The notes under the pieces were generated by a model that made no database searches, was not told where the DNA came from, and worked only from the letters and a program-made list of their open reading frames with translations. From the NCBI RefSeq assembly GCF_003602235.1, contig NZ_QZVS01000092.1, forward strand, positions 81,938 to 145,937: a stretch of 64,000 nt of DNA, given 5' to 3'. The stretch comes from Cryobacterium melibiosiphilum. Lineage in GTDB: Bacteria > Actinomycetota > Actinomycetes > Actinomycetales > Microbacteriaceae. Below are positions 44,189 through 54,249 of the stretch, piece after piece. The position numbers and the translations under genes are program-made. The stretch's first letter is position 1. Each line of letters opens with the position of its first letter.

Positions 44189-44716
44189 ATGGCCGGCGAG
44201 ACCGTAATCACCGTAGTGGGCAACCTCACCAGCGATCCGGAACTGCGTTACACGCAGAACGGGCTGGCCGTTGCCAACTTCACCATCGCCTCCACTCCGC
44301 GCAATTTCGATCGCGCAACGAGCGAGTGGAAAGATGGTGACGCACTCTTCCTGCGTGCGAGCGTTTGGCGTGAATTCGCCGAACACGTGGCCGGCTCATT
44401 GACCAAGGGTGCTCGCGTCATTGCGACCGGGCGTCTCAAGCAGCGTTCCTACGAGACCAAGGAAGGTGAGAAGCGCACGAGCATGGAGCTCGAGATCGAC
44501 GAAATCGGTCCTTCGCTGCGCTACTCCACCGCCGCGGTCACACGGGCACCGTCCAACGGTGGTGGCGGCCAGCAGCGAGCGAACACTCCTGCCCCGCAGC
44601 AGCAGAACGATGAACCCTGGGCTCCCACCGCCCCCGCCAAGACGGCCGCACCTGCGGCGTCCGGTGGTGACGCGTGGAACAATCCGGGCAACTTCGGCGA
44701 CGAGACTCCCTTCTAA
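44189..44716 (+). CDS. ssb: Single-stranded DNA-binding protein
   Basis: The 175-residue protein has the OB fold ([59 protein letters not shown]), a Gly/Pro/Gln linker and the acidic C-terminal tip DETPF that binds replication partners. It coats single-stranded DNA. It starts three bases after rpsF and precedes rpsR. Confidence 0.96.
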   Translation: MAGETVITVVGNLTSDPELRYTQNGLAVANFTIASTPRNFDRATSEWKDGDALFLRASVWREFAEHVAGSLTKGARVIATGRLKQRSYETKEGEKRTSMELEIDEIGPSLRYSTAAVTRAPSNGGGGQQRANTPAPQQQNDEPWAPTAPAKTAAPAASGGDAWNNPGNFGDETPF

Positions 44717-44769
44717 GCTGCGGCCCTCGGGCCTGGCTCACGACACATTTTAAGAAAGCAAAGGAAATC

Positions 44770-45033
44770 ATGGCTGGAAAGTCGAGCGGCGACCGCCGCA
44801 AGCCGCTCCGCGGTGCTAAGGGTGGCAAGAACGCAGCCCCCGCGAAGTCGATCCGGGTTGGTGTCATCGATTACAAGGATGTCCCCACCCTTCGTAAGTT
44901 CATCTCCGAGCGTGGAAAGATCCGCGCGCGTCGCATCACAGGCGTTTCCGTTCAGGAACAGCGCCTCATCGCCCGTGCCGTCAAGAACGCCCGCGAAATG
45001 GCCTTGCTGCCCTACGCAGGCTCAGGCCGGTAA
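44770..45033 (+). CDS. rpsR: 30S ribosomal protein S18
   Basis: The 87-residue protein has the S18 core [20 protein letters not shown] and [22 protein letters not shown]. No CXXC zinc motif is seen at the N-terminus, so it is the zinc-independent form. The ATG at 44770 follows AAAGGAAATC; the longer frame upstream is ssb shadow. Confidence 0.96.
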   Translation: MAGKSSGDRRKPLRGAKGGKNAAPAKSIRVGVIDYKDVPTLRKFISERGKIRARRITGVSVQEQRLIARAVKNAREMALLPYAGSGR

Positions 45034-45044
45034 GGAACCCCAAC

Positions 45045-45494
45045 ATGTCGAAATTGATTCTGACGCATGAGGTCTCCGGCCTCGGTGCACCCGGCGACGT
45101 CGTAGACGTCAAGAACGGCTACGGCCGCAACTATCTCGTCCCCAAGGGCTTCGCTGTGGCGTGGACCCGCGGTGGCGAGAAGCAGATCGAGCAGATCAAA
45201 GCCGCTCGTCTGGCCCGTGAGCACGCAACCCTCGAAGAGGCCCAGGCCTTGAAGGTTGCCCTCGAAAACACCAAGGTCAAGCTGGTCGTCAAGGCCGGCG
45301 CTGGCGGACGCCTCTTCGGCTCCGTCAAGACCGCCGATGTGGCCGACGCGGTTGCCGCGGCCGGCCTCGGTGCCATCGACAAGCGCAAGATCGAGCTCAG
45401 CGCGATCAAGCTGACTGGCGAGCACCAGGCTACCGTTCGTCTTCGTGACGAGCTCAGCGCAACGATCACCCTCGAGGTTGTCGCCGCTAAGTAG
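45045..45494 (+). CDS. rplI: 50S ribosomal protein L9
   Basis: The 149-residue protein has the L9 N-terminal signature [20 protein letters not shown], the connecting helix (about 42-75) and the C-terminal domain ([20 protein letters not shown]). It is the last gene of rpsF-ssb-rpsR-rplI; a strong terminator follows. Confidence 0.97.
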   Translation: MSKLILTHEVSGLGAPGDVVDVKNGYGRNYLVPKGFAVAWTRGGEKQIEQIKAARLAREHATLEEAQALKVALENTKVKLVVKAGAGGRLFGSVKTADVADAVAAAGLGAIDKRKIELSAIKLTGEHQATVRLRDELSATITLEVVAAK

Positions 45495-45533
45495 TCGCAA
45501 CACCCGTTTCACCAGCACCACCAAGTACAGCGT

Positions 45534-45569
45534 TGTAGCGGAGGACTCCGGAAGGAGTCCTCCGCTACA
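45534..45569 (+). terminator. Terminator of the rpsF-rplI operon
   Basis: Perfect 16-base arms TGTAGCGGAGGACTCC and GGAGTCCTCCGCTACA close over the loop GGAA, 40 bases after rplI. Confidence 0.88.
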
Positions 45570-45658
45570 CCTCGTTAACGGCTCATTCGGCAGGCTGGAT
45601 TGCATACCGAACGGGCCGGTTTGTGCACAGGGCGCCTCGCCTCTGGCTCTCGTCGCGG

Positions 45659-45817
45659 CAATCCACAAACAAGTTTTTCCACAGGGCTGTGGATTATTTA
45701 ATAGCCTGATCAGAAGCAATTTAAATTGAATAAATCTTTCTTTATCCACAGGCCCATCCACAGGTTGTGCACACGCTCAGCGGCGTTTCGCCCAGATTCT
45801 CCACAGAGTTATCCACA
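45659..45817. promoter_or_regulatory. Cluster of seven DnaA-box-like sites with AT-rich stretch upstream of dnaB
   Basis: Exact boxes TTATCCACA lie at 45742-45750 and 45809-45817. One-mismatch boxes are TTTTCCACA (45675-45683), TGTGGATTA (45688-45696, reverse) and TTCTCCACA (45797-45805). Weaker ones are CAATCCACA (45659-45667) and CCATCCACA (45754-45762). Between them 45691-45750 is 16 G/C of 60 bases, extreme for this genome. The whole 487-base rplI-dnaB gap has no supported gene. Confidence 0.8.
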
Positions 45818-45981
45818 GGCACATTAGGTGGACGCCGCGTGAGGTATCTAGGGTAGGCGAGCGTCACATTCCTTTCGACGATGGCGCTCGGGGAGTGTCA
45901 GAGGGTGCTGGTACACCGGAACTACACGCAGGGGCCACGGCCTCACGACAACGGCATCACAACTTAGGGAAGAGGCGCGGA

Positions 45982-47388
<1,407 letters not shown>

Positions 47389-47420
47389 CCCTCCTCGCCC
47401 CGCTGACCCTTCTCGCCCGG

Positions 47421-47446
47421 CCGCTACCCCCGGCTGGGGGTAGCGG
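47421..47446 (+). terminator. Terminator of dnaB
   Basis: Perfect 11-base arms CCGCTACCCCC and GGGGGTAGCGG surround the loop GGCT, 33 bases after the dnaB stop. Confidence 0.85.
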
Positions 47447-47528
47447 ATGCCGCCGGCCCGCGTCGGCGGAGCGGTAGGGTGGCAGGACGTGGCTCCCGGT
47501 TGGGACCGCGAACAGTGGGGTGCCGCAG

Positions 47529-48128
47529 ATGAGCAGGTGGACGAGGGTCGGTCGCGGCTCGCTGACGGCATCCGTCGCCGTTCTGCTCGCCGCCCTCTCA
47601 CACCTTGCTGCCGGCGGCACGGCCCCGGCCCTGCTCGGCATCGTCGTGGCACTCGCCTTCGCGGTTCCGGTCAGCGTGCTGCTGGCCGGTCGGACCTTGT
47701 CGCTTTTTCGCCTGTCGCTGGCCGTAGGCGTGAGCCAGCTGCTGCTGCACGCGCTGTTCGGGCTCGGTGCCGCAAGCCCGTCCGCGCTGAGCATTGCCGG
47801 CCATCACGGTCTGGTGACCGTCGCCGCTGACTCGGCCTCCGTCGCTGCCCTGCATTCCGGCGGCGCCATGTGGCTCGCTCACGGCCTCGCAGCCCTCCTC
47901 ACGGTCGTCGCCCTGCGGCGCGGCGAACGCGCCGCCTGTGCACTGCTGCAGTTCGCCCAGACACAGCTGCGCACCGTACTCATCGCCTTCAGCGGAAACC
48001 TGCCCGTACTCATTCCCCTCGCCGCCGTGCGTACCGCACTGGTGAGCGCCATTGTGCCGACGCTGCTGGCCGTGCTGCTGTCGCCGATGCGCCATCGCGG
48101 CCCGCCCCAGGTGCAGACGGCCTTCTAA
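47529..48128 (+). CDS. Hypothetical multi-pass membrane protein upstream of copC
   Basis: The 199-residue protein has five or so membrane helices and an Ala/Leu-rich composition; no domain was recognised. A central His-containing loop (GHHGLVTVAADSASVAALHSGG, about 94-115) faces one side and might bind metal. ATG 47529 follows GGGGT by eight bases; a GTG three codons earlier is possible. It precedes copC by about 180 bases on the same strand, suggesting a link to copper handling that is only contextual. Confidence 0.65.
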   Translation: MSRWTRVGRGSLTASVAVLLAALSHLAAGGTAPALLGIVVALAFAVPVSVLLAGRTLSLFRLSLAVGVSQLLLHALFGLGAASPSALSIAGHHGLVTVAADSASVAALHSGGAMWLAHGLAALLTVVALRRGERAACALLQFAQTQLRTVLIAFSGNLPVLIPLAAVRTALVSAIVPTLLAVLLSPMRHRGPPQVQTAF

Positions 48129-48147
48129 GCCAGACGGCCTTCTAAGC
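48114..48147. repeat. 17-bp tandem duplication across a stop codon
   Basis: CAGACGGCCTTCTAAGC occurs twice in a row, the first copy containing the TAA of the membrane protein gene. Confidence 0.95.
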
Positions 48148-48307
48148 CGTTCTGCCCGCCTGCACGCCTGCCCGCCTGCCCGCGACGTTCGCGGCGCCGG
48201 CGGTCGCCATTCGCTGACGGATAGCGCAGCCCTGCCCGTTCGGCAGCGCTCTGCGCGCGCCAGCAGCGCCCCCGCATCACCGCCGATCCATGTTTCGGAA
48301 GGTCGCC

Positions 48308-48979
48308 ATGAGCGCGCCCCTGCCCACCCTTCGTCATCTGCCTGGCACTGTGGCACGCACCCTCGTGTTCGGTGCCGTCACGGCGGTGGCGCTGCTTCTG
48401 CCGATGGCGCTGGCCGCCCCGGCCAGCGCGCACGATCAGGTGACGTCAACCGTGCCTGCCGAGGGCGAGCACCTCGACACGGCACCGACCGAGGTGTCAA
48501 TGACGTTCACGAGCGACATCCTCGAAATCGGAGCGATCATGCTCGTGGTCGATACACACGGCGAGGACTGGGCTGACGGCCAGCCGCACCTCGACGGCGA
48601 TAGTGCCGTGCAGGCGCTCACAGACGGCGTTCCGGACGGCGCCTACCAGGTGCGCTGGCGGGTGGTCTCGGCCGACGGACACCCGATCTCGGGAACCGTC
48701 GACTTCACGGTCGGCATTGCCACGACACCGACGGATGCCGCGGGCACGGAACCAACGTCACCGGCGGCCGCGATCGGTGGCGTCACAACCGGACCTGGCA
48801 CCGACCCGGTAACCGACCAGGCAGCCGCCCAGACGATCGTCAACGATTTTCCGCTGTGGCTGACCAGCCTGATCGGGGCATCCGTCGGCCTCGGAATCTA
48901 CCTGCTCACCGTGTTCCGGCGACGCCCGCGAACCACCTCACCCACTCGAAACCCCACGATCGGAAATTTGATTCCATGA
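48308..48979 (+). CDS. CopC-domain copper resistance/copper-binding protein
   Basis: The 223-residue protein has a signal peptide (about 15-41) whose cleavage after ASA exposes HDQVTSTVPAEGEHL. The N-terminal His is the first ligand of the CopC Cu(II) site. The CopC domain (about 42-140) includes SADGHPISG with a second His. A Thr/Pro linker and C-terminal membrane helix (about 185-205) anchor it. No fused CopD is present. GGAAGG precedes the ATG. It overlaps the PCu(A)C gene by four bases. Confidence 0.88.
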   Translation: MSAPLPTLRHLPGTVARTLVFGAVTAVALLLPMALAAPASAHDQVTSTVPAEGEHLDTAPTEVSMTFTSDILEIGAIMLVVDTHGEDWADGQPHLDGDSAVQALTDGVPDGAYQVRWRVVSADGHPISGTVDFTVGIATTPTDAAGTEPTSPAAAIGGVTTGPGTDPVTDQAAAQTIVNDFPLWLTSLIGASVGLGIYLLTVFRRRPRTTSPTRNPTIGNLIP

Positions 48980-49506
48980 CACGCACACACACCGCCCCCC
49001 GTCTTCTTGTTCTGGCCGCCGCGGCCCTGCTGGCCCTGTCCGGATGCGCGGCGAGCCCGGAGGTCCCCGCGGAAACGGCCGTCGCCACGCCTGCCGCTGA
49101 CAGCCTCGCCATCCAGGATGCCTGGGTCAAGGCCGCCGAAACCGGCATGTCCGCCGCTTTCGGCACCCTGGAGAACTCCTCGGACACCGACATCACCGTG
49201 GTCTCGGCCGACAGCGAAGCGGCGACCATGATCGAACTCCACGAAACGGTCGAAGACGACGCCGGCGCGATGGTCATGCAGCAGAAGGAGGGTGGCTTCG
49301 TCGTTCCGGCCAACGGATCGTACGAGTTGGCGCCCGGCGCCAACCACATGATGCTGATGGGCCTCACGGCCGCCCTGCCGGCCGGCACCGAGTCGACCTT
49401 CACGCTGACCCTCTCCGACGGCTCCGAATTCGAGTTCGCGGCCCCGGCCAAGGACTATGCCGGTGCCAACGAGTCCTACGAGGGTGACATGGACGCCGAC
49501 CAGTAA
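48976..49506 (+). CDS. PCu(A)C-family periplasmic copper chaperone lipoprotein
   Basis: The 176-residue lipoprotein has lipobox LSGC (signal about 1-23) and a DUF461/PCu(A)C domain with the Cu(I) motif arranged as HETVEDDAGAM, then Met residues, and NHMMLMGL. Such proteins hand Cu(I) to cupredoxin sites or to cytochrome oxidase assembly. It starts in the copC stop (ATGA) and its own stop shares a base with the peroxidase ATG, so all three are co-translated. Confidence 0.9.
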   Translation: MTRTHTAPRLLVLAAAALLALSGCAASPEVPAETAVATPAADSLAIQDAWVKAAETGMSAAFGTLENSSDTDITVVSADSEAATMIELHETVEDDAGAMVMQQKEGGFVVPANGSYELAPGANHMMLMGLTAALPAGTESTFTLTLSDGSEFEFAAPAKDYAGANESYEGDMDADQ

Positions 49507-50759
49507 TGACCTCCGCAGCCACTGGCGATCCACACCCCGGTCGTCGCCTGAGTCGCCGTCACCTGCTGCTCGCCGGCGCGGCGGCGGGCATCGGCGCGGC
49601 ATCCGCCGTGGGTATCGACCTGTCTACCCGGCCGGCCCGCTCGGCGCATCAGGCGGCGGGCGCCGCCACCGCGGCGGTGCCGGCCACCGACGGAACCGAG
49701 ACCGTCACGTTCTACGGCGCTCACCAGGCCGGCGTCGACACCCGACCGCAGGCATCCGTCACCCTGCTGGCGCTGGACCTCAACGCCGGCACCGACGCGG
49801 GCGCGCTGCGACGCATGATGCGGGTACTGACCCAGGACGCGGCGCGGCTGACCCAGGGCACGGCGGCCCTCGCCGACTCGGAACCCGAACTCGCCGTCAC
49901 CCCGGCGCGGCTCACCGTCACCTTCGGGTTCGGCCCGGGCCTCGTCGCACGGGCCGGCGGCGAGCGGCCCAGTTGGCTGCGACCGCTGCCGGCCTTCGGC
50001 ATCGACCGGCTGGAACCAGCCTGGAACGACGGCGACCTGTTGCTGCAGATCGCCGCCGACGATCCGGTCACCGTCGCCCACGCGACCCGCATGCTGCTCA
50101 AGGACAGCCGGTCGTTCACGACCGTGCGCTGGCGGCAGACGGGGTTTCGCCGGACGCCAGCTGTTGAGAAGCCCGGCACGACGATGCGCAACCTGTTCGG
50201 TCAGGTCGACGGCACCGTCAACCTGGTCGCGGGCACCGCCGATTTCGACTCGCTGGTCTGGGGCGCCGCCGAAAACCCGGCCTGGCTGCACGGCGGCACC
50301 GGGTTCGTGCTGCGCCGCATCCGCATGAACCTCGACAAGTGGGACGGGCTCGACCGAGCCGGGCGGGAGGCATCCGTCGGCCGCACCCTGGCCGCCGGTG
50401 CGCCCCTCACCGGCACTCATGAGAGCGACGAGCCCGACTTCGCGGCCACGACGACGATCGGGTTTCCGGTGATTCCGGAGTTCTCGCACATGCGCCGGGC
50501 GCGGTCCGAGAACACGGCCGAACGCATCCTCCGCCGCGGCTACAACTATGACGACGCCCCCGCGTCCGGGAGCGTCTCCGACTCGGGGCTGCTGTTCGTG
50601 ACCTTTCAGGCGGATGTCGACGCCCAGTTCGTTCCCATCCAACGCCGCCTCGACGAGCTCGACCTGCTCAACCAGTGGACCACGCCGATCGGGTCCGCCG
50701 TCTTTGCGATTCCCCCCGGGTGTACGGCCGACGGGTACATCGGTGACACGCTGTTTTAG
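49506..50759 (+). CDS. Dyp-type heme peroxidase with Tat signal
   Basis: The 417-residue protein has a Tat signal RRLSRRHLLLAG (about 13-24), the Dyp motif GQVDGT (232-237, catalytic Asp235) and a proximal heme ligand His328 in EFSHMRRA. It is exported folded and oxidises substrates with peroxide. EfeB-type enzymes pair with iron uptake genes; here instead it is coupled to CopC and PCu(A)C. In Streptomyces a Dyp peroxidase works with copper chaperones in maturing a copper oxidase, a possible parallel. Confidence 0.92.
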   Translation: MTSAATGDPHPGRRLSRRHLLLAGAAAGIGAASAVGIDLSTRPARSAHQAAGAATAAVPATDGTETVTFYGAHQAGVDTRPQASVTLLALDLNAGTDAGALRRMMRVLTQDAARLTQGTAALADSEPELAVTPARLTVTFGFGPGLVARAGGERPSWLRPLPAFGIDRLEPAWNDGDLLLQIAADDPVTVAHATRMLLKDSRSFTTVRWRQTGFRRTPAVEKPGTTMRNLFGQVDGTVNLVAGTADFDSLVWGAAENPAWLHGGTGFVLRRIRMNLDKWDGLDRAGREASVGRTLAAGAPLTGTHESDEPDFAATTTIGFPVIPEFSHMRRARSENTAERILRRGYNYDDAPASGSVSDSGLLFVTFQADVDAQFVPIQRRLDELDLLNQWTTPIGSAVFAIPPGCTADGYIGDTLF

Positions 50760-50881
50760 GCGCGCCGCCGGTTCGGGACCGCGGCCGGACGGGGCGAGCG
50801 GTACCGCTGCGACCCCGCAGTCACGTACAGGTGGGCCGCGTAGACTGAGTAGGACCTGTCCCGTGATGAAAGGGGTCGTGC

Positions 50882-51490
50882 GTGGCGAATTCGCAGCCGG
50901 CATCCGCTGCCCTGCCGCGGTACTGGACCGTACCGATCGGCCGCGCCGTCGTCGCCCTCGTCGCCACCGCCGTGATCACCTTCAACCGGGATCACTCGGC
51001 CGCCTTCGGGCTGCTGGTATTCGGCGGTTACGCCCTGATCAGCGGCCTTCTCCTGATCGTGGCCAGCTGGCGCACCCTGGCCGACGCGCGCGACCGCCAG
51101 CTGTTCGTCGTGCAGGGTTTCGTCGGCGTGCTCGCCGGTGCCCTCGCGCTGGGTTTCGCCGGTGGCGGCCTCGGCTTCTTCCTCTACCTGGTGAGCGTGT
51201 GGGGTGCCGTGACCGGCTTCCTCGAGTTGTACAGCGGCCTCCGCCGCCGACGCGCCGCCCCCGTCGGAGTCAGCACCCGTGACTGGATGAGCATGGGCGG
51301 CCTCACCGCGGTGCTCGCCCTGGCCTTTCTGCTGCTGCCGCCGAACACGGTCGTCGCCGTCGGCCTGCTCGGTGCCTACCTTGCCGTGTTCGGCATTTTT
51401 CTTGTCATCGGGGGGCTTTCCCTCAAATGGGCGGCGACGGATGCCCCGCGTCCCGTCGCCCCCGTCGCCAACGAATCGGACTCCCAGTGA
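50882..51490 (+). CDS. HdeD/DUF308-like membrane protein
   Basis: The 202-residue protein has six membrane helices arranged as three similar pairs, with short Arg-rich loops (LYSGLRRRRAA), as in DUF308/HdeD proteins; these are of uncertain function. The GTG start has AAAGGGG eight bases upstream. Its TGA overlaps the GTG of the next gene (GTGA). Confidence 0.75.
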   Translation: MANSQPASAALPRYWTVPIGRAVVALVATAVITFNRDHSAAFGLLVFGGYALISGLLLIVASWRTLADARDRQLFVVQGFVGVLAGALALGFAGGGLGFFLYLVSVWGAVTGFLELYSGLRRRRAAPVGVSTRDWMSMGGLTAVLALAFLLLPPNTVVAVGLLGAYLAVFGIFLVIGGLSLKWAATDAPRPVAPVANESDSQ

Positions 51491-51738
51491 CCCAGAACCC
51501 CCCGCACCAGCCCAGCCGATCCGACCGTTTGAAGCCTGCCGAGCTCGTCGGAATCTCCGGCGTGATGGGACTCTTCGTCGGCCTCACGATCCTGCTCACG
51601 ACCCGAGAGGTCGTGCTGAGCCTGATTGCGCTCGGCATCACGTTCATCATCGCGCTCGTGGTCATCGCGATGCTCGTGCTCGGCATGAAGCCGAACGCCG
51701 CTGAGATCGACGACCTCGACGAGCAGAACAACCACTAG
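51487..51738 (+). CDS. Small two-helix membrane protein
   Basis: The 83-residue protein has a polar start, two membrane helices (about 22-40 and 42-64) and an acidic tail (AAEIDDLDEQNNH). It is translationally coupled (GTGA) to the DUF308-like gene; function unknown. The long inverted repeat at 51769-51831 follows it. Confidence 0.75.
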   Translation: MTQNPPHQPSRSDRLKPAELVGISGVMGLFVGLTILLTTREVVLSLIALGITFIIALVVIAMLVLGMKPNAAEIDDLDEQNNH

Positions 51739-51768
51739 CCCGGCACCTGCCCTACCCCGTCCCTGATG

Positions 51769-51831
51769 CCGCGAGAGCGGGTGACTCGTCGATTTGAGCG
51801 GGTCTCACCGACGAGTCACCCGCTCTCGCGG
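51769..51831. terminator. 23-bp perfect inverted repeat between convergent genes
   Basis: The arms at 51769-51791 and 51809-51831 (core GCGAGAGCGGGTGACTCG) are perfect complements over 23 bases with a 17-base loop that itself repeats GAGCGGGT. It lies between the ends of two convergent genes and can stop both transcripts, but its length and perfection suggest a mobile or dispersed palindrome. Confidence 0.8.
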
Positions 51832-51846
51832 GGTGGGTAGCGCGGG

Positions 51847-53229
51847 TTAGCGCAGGTAGTCGACCAGCGGGGACGCGAGGCCGACGTACGTCGCCGGGGT
51901 GAGCGCGAGCAGGCGGGCCTTGGCGGCGTCGCCGATCTCGAGCTCGGCCACGAAGGCGACCAGGTCGGCCTGGGTGATGCGCTTGCCCCGGGTGAGCTCC
52001 TTGAGCAGCGCGTAGGGGTCGGCGATGCTCGACCGGCCGGCGGACACCTCCGCGCGGATCACCGTCTGGATCGCCTCGCCGAGGATCTCCCAGTTCGAGT
52101 CGAGGTCGCTCGCGAGCAGCACCCGGTCGATGTCGATCTCGCCGAGGCCGCGCTCGATGTTGTCGAGGGCGAGCAGCGAGTGGCCGAAGCCGACGCCGAT
52201 GTTGCGCTGGGTGGTGGAGTCGGTCAGGTCGCGCTGCAGTCGGCTCGTGACGAGAGTCGCGGCGAGCGAGTCCAGGATGGCGCAGGACAGCTCGAGGTTC
52301 GCTTCGGCGTTCTCGAACCGGATCGGGTTGATCTTGTGCGGCATCGTCGAGGAGCCGGTGGCGCCGACCTGCGGGATCTGGCGGAAGTAGCCGACCGAGA
52401 TGTAGGTCCAGATGTCCGTGGCGAGGTTGTGCAGCACACGGTTGGCGTGGGACACCCGGGAGTAAAGCTCCGCCTGCCAGTCGTGGGACTCGATCTGGGT
52501 GGTCAGCGGGTTCCAGCCGAGGCCGAGGCCTTCCACGAACTCCTTCGACACGGCGGGCCAGTCCACGCTCGGTTCGGCGGAGACGTGCGCCGCGAAGGTG
52601 CCCGTGGCGCCGCTGAACTTGCCCAGGTACTCGTTGTTCTCGATCTGCTTCTGGATGCGCTCGAGCCGGTAGATGAAGACGGCGATCTCTTTGCCCATGG
52701 TCGTCGGCGTGGCGGGCTGTCCGTGGGTGCGGGCGAGCATCGCATCCGCTCGAAATTCCTCGGCGCGGGTGCGCAGGGCCGCGATGACGCCGCGGTACTT
52801 GGGCAGCCAGACCTCGGCGACGGCCTGCTGCACGGTGAGGGCGTAGGAGAGGTTGTTGATGTCTTCGCTCGTGGCGGCGAAGTGGGTGAGCTCGGCGATG
52901 TGGTCGAGTCCCAGGGCGGTCAGGCGACGGCGCACGAGGTACTCCACGGCCTTCACGTCGTGGCGGGTCGTGGCTTCGAGCTCGGCGAGTTCGTCGATCT
53001 CGGCCTGGCCGAAGTCGGTCACGAGGGCGCGCAGGGCGGCCTTCTGGGCGGCGTCGAGGGCGACGCTGCCGAACAGGTTGCGGTCGGTCAGCACGATGAG
53101 CCACTCGACCTCGACGCGCACGCGGGCACGGTTGAGGCCGGCCTCCGACAGGTGCTCACCCAGCTCGGTTACGGCGGCGCGATAGCGGCCGTCGAGGGGA
53201 CTTAGCACCTGCGGGGGTAATGAACTCAT
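51847..53229 (-). CDS. purB: Adenylosuccinate lyase
   Basis: The 460-residue protein has the fumarase/aspartase signature SSTMPHKINPI (about 294-304), the catalytic-His region TSEDINNLSYALTV and ARTHGQPATPTTMGKE. It acts twice in purine synthesis, releasing fumarate. The length matches the larger E. coli-type PurB. Its start overlaps the stop of the upstream phosphatase gene (ATGA). Confidence 0.96.
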   Translation of the reverse strand: MSSLPPQVLSPLDGRYRAAVTELGEHLSEAGLNRARVRVEVEWLIVLTDRNLFGSVALDAAQKAALRALVTDFGQAEIDELAELEATTRHDVKAVEYLVRRRLTALGLDHIAELTHFAATSEDINNLSYALTVQQAVAEVWLPKYRGVIAALRTRAEEFRADAMLARTHGQPATPTTMGKEIAVFIYRLERIQKQIENNEYLGKFSGATGTFAAHVSAEPSVDWPAVSKEFVEGLGLGWNPLTTQIESHDWQAELYSRVSHANRVLHNLATDIWTYISVGYFRQIPQVGATGSSTMPHKINPIRFENAEANLELSCAILDSLAATLVTSRLQRDLTDSTTQRNIGVGFGHSLLALDNIERGLGEIDIDRVLLASDLDSNWEILGEAIQTVIRAEVSAGRSSIADPYALLKELTRGKRITQADLVAFVAELEIGDAAKARLLALTPATYVGLASPLVDYLR

Positions 53230-53753
53230 CGGACTCCTTGTCGAATGGCGGGGGCAAGCTGCTTGAAAAGCGCGGTGTTTGCCCTCTCAATCATGCCCAA
53301 TACCGCGTCAAACAGTGCATCGTCGGAATAGTAGGGGTCAGGCACGTCCCCCATCGCGGCCTGATCGGCGTCGAAACTGAGCAGCAGGTGCACCTTCATG
53401 CGGTCCCGCTCCGACACGGCCCAGTTGCGCAGAATGCGTTCTTGCGTGCGATCGAGCACCACGACGAGGTCGAAGTCGGTGAACCAGGCCGGGTCGAACT
53501 GGCGGGCCCGGTGGTGGCTGCCGTCGTAGCCGAGCCGGGCGAGGGCCGTGATCGTGCGGGTGTCGGCCTGCTCGCCGACGTGCCAATCGCCGGTGCCGGC
53601 CGAACTGGTGGTGATCAGGCGGCCGAGGCCGGAGCGCGTGACGATGTCACGCAACACCACCTCAGCCATCGGAGAACGGCAGATGTTGCCGGTGCACACG
53701 AAAATGATTCGGAAGGGCGTCGCTTCGTCTGGGCTGAGCGAGGCGAAACTCAT
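53226..53753 (-). CDS. Low-molecular-weight protein tyrosine phosphatase
   Basis: The 175-residue protein has the P-loop VCTGNICRS (Cys20 to Arg26) and the general acid region DPYYSDD near 137. It removes phosphate from tyrosine (or arginine) residues. ATG 53753 was selected because the P-loop should lie near the N-terminus; GGGAG is just upstream with short spacing. It is the first gene of a two-gene unit with purB. Confidence 0.9.
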   Translation of the reverse strand: MSFASLSPDEATPFRIIFVCTGNICRSPMAEVVLRDIVTRSGLGRLITTSSAGTGDWHVGEQADTRTITALARLGYDGSHHRARQFDPAWFTDFDLVVVLDRTQERILRNWAVSERDRMKVHLLLSFDADQAAMGDVPDPYYSDDALFDAVLGMIERANTALFKQLAPAIRQGVR

Positions 53754-53961
53754 ACTCCCATTGTGAAGCACGCCAAGCCCATAACGAAGCACGAATGCCC
53801 GATCGCGCAGCACCGGTAGTGGTCGGGAAGCACGTCCCCTCCCTCCACAGAGTCGAAGGCTGACCGGAGTTTCCACATATAACCGGATCAGCCAACGCCG
53901 GGCAGCGGATGCGCGCACACTCGAGCCATCGACTTCGGTGGCGGCCACGTGAGGAGGCACG

Positions 53962-54249
53962 GTGAAGGATTACCTGATCGGCGTGAGTGGGGGAATGGGG
54001 ACCGCGGACCAGCTTCACGCCCTGCGCGAGCAGCGACGGCTGCTCGGCGCCCTCCTCGAGGACGTCGGGCACACGCAGCGTCGGCTCGACATCGAGCCTG
54101 GGGCGGGAGCCGCCTGGCAGTCGGCCGCACAGAAGCAGTACATGCTGAGTCGTCTCGACCTGCGCAGCGAATTCGGACAGGTCCTGTGGCTGATCGAGGA
54201 GGCCCGGTCGGTGCTGGGCGGCACCATCGCAGAGGTGGCCCGCGGGTGA
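53962..54249 (+). CDS. Small helical protein upstream of a lipase-like gene (WXG100-like in size and context)
   Basis: Not assigned to a family. The 95-residue protein has no signal peptide and looks like two helices, with a central AWQSAAQKQYML (about 50-61) that recalls the W-containing turn of WXG100 partners, though a clear WXG is missing. GAGGAGG five bases before the GTG gives strong translation. The stop overlaps the next gene's start (GTGA). The pattern of a small helical partner with a larger effector suggests type VII-like export; this is inference. Confidence 0.6.
   Translation: MKDYLIGVSGGMGTADQLHALREQRRLLGALLEDVGHTQRRLDIEPGAGAAWQSAAQKQYMLSRLDLRSEFGQVLWLIEEARSVLGGTIAEVARG

Noticed and set aside
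45895..45981. 29-codon N-terminal extension of DnaB
   Set aside because: No ribosome site at the earlier GTG, and the extension lacks similarity to the DnaB N-terminal domain, which begins near PHDLLAEQ.
53754..53960. 69-residue N-terminal extension of the tyrosine phosphatase
   Set aside because: The catalytic P-loop should lie near the N-terminus and the extension has the composition of non-coding GC-rich DNA.
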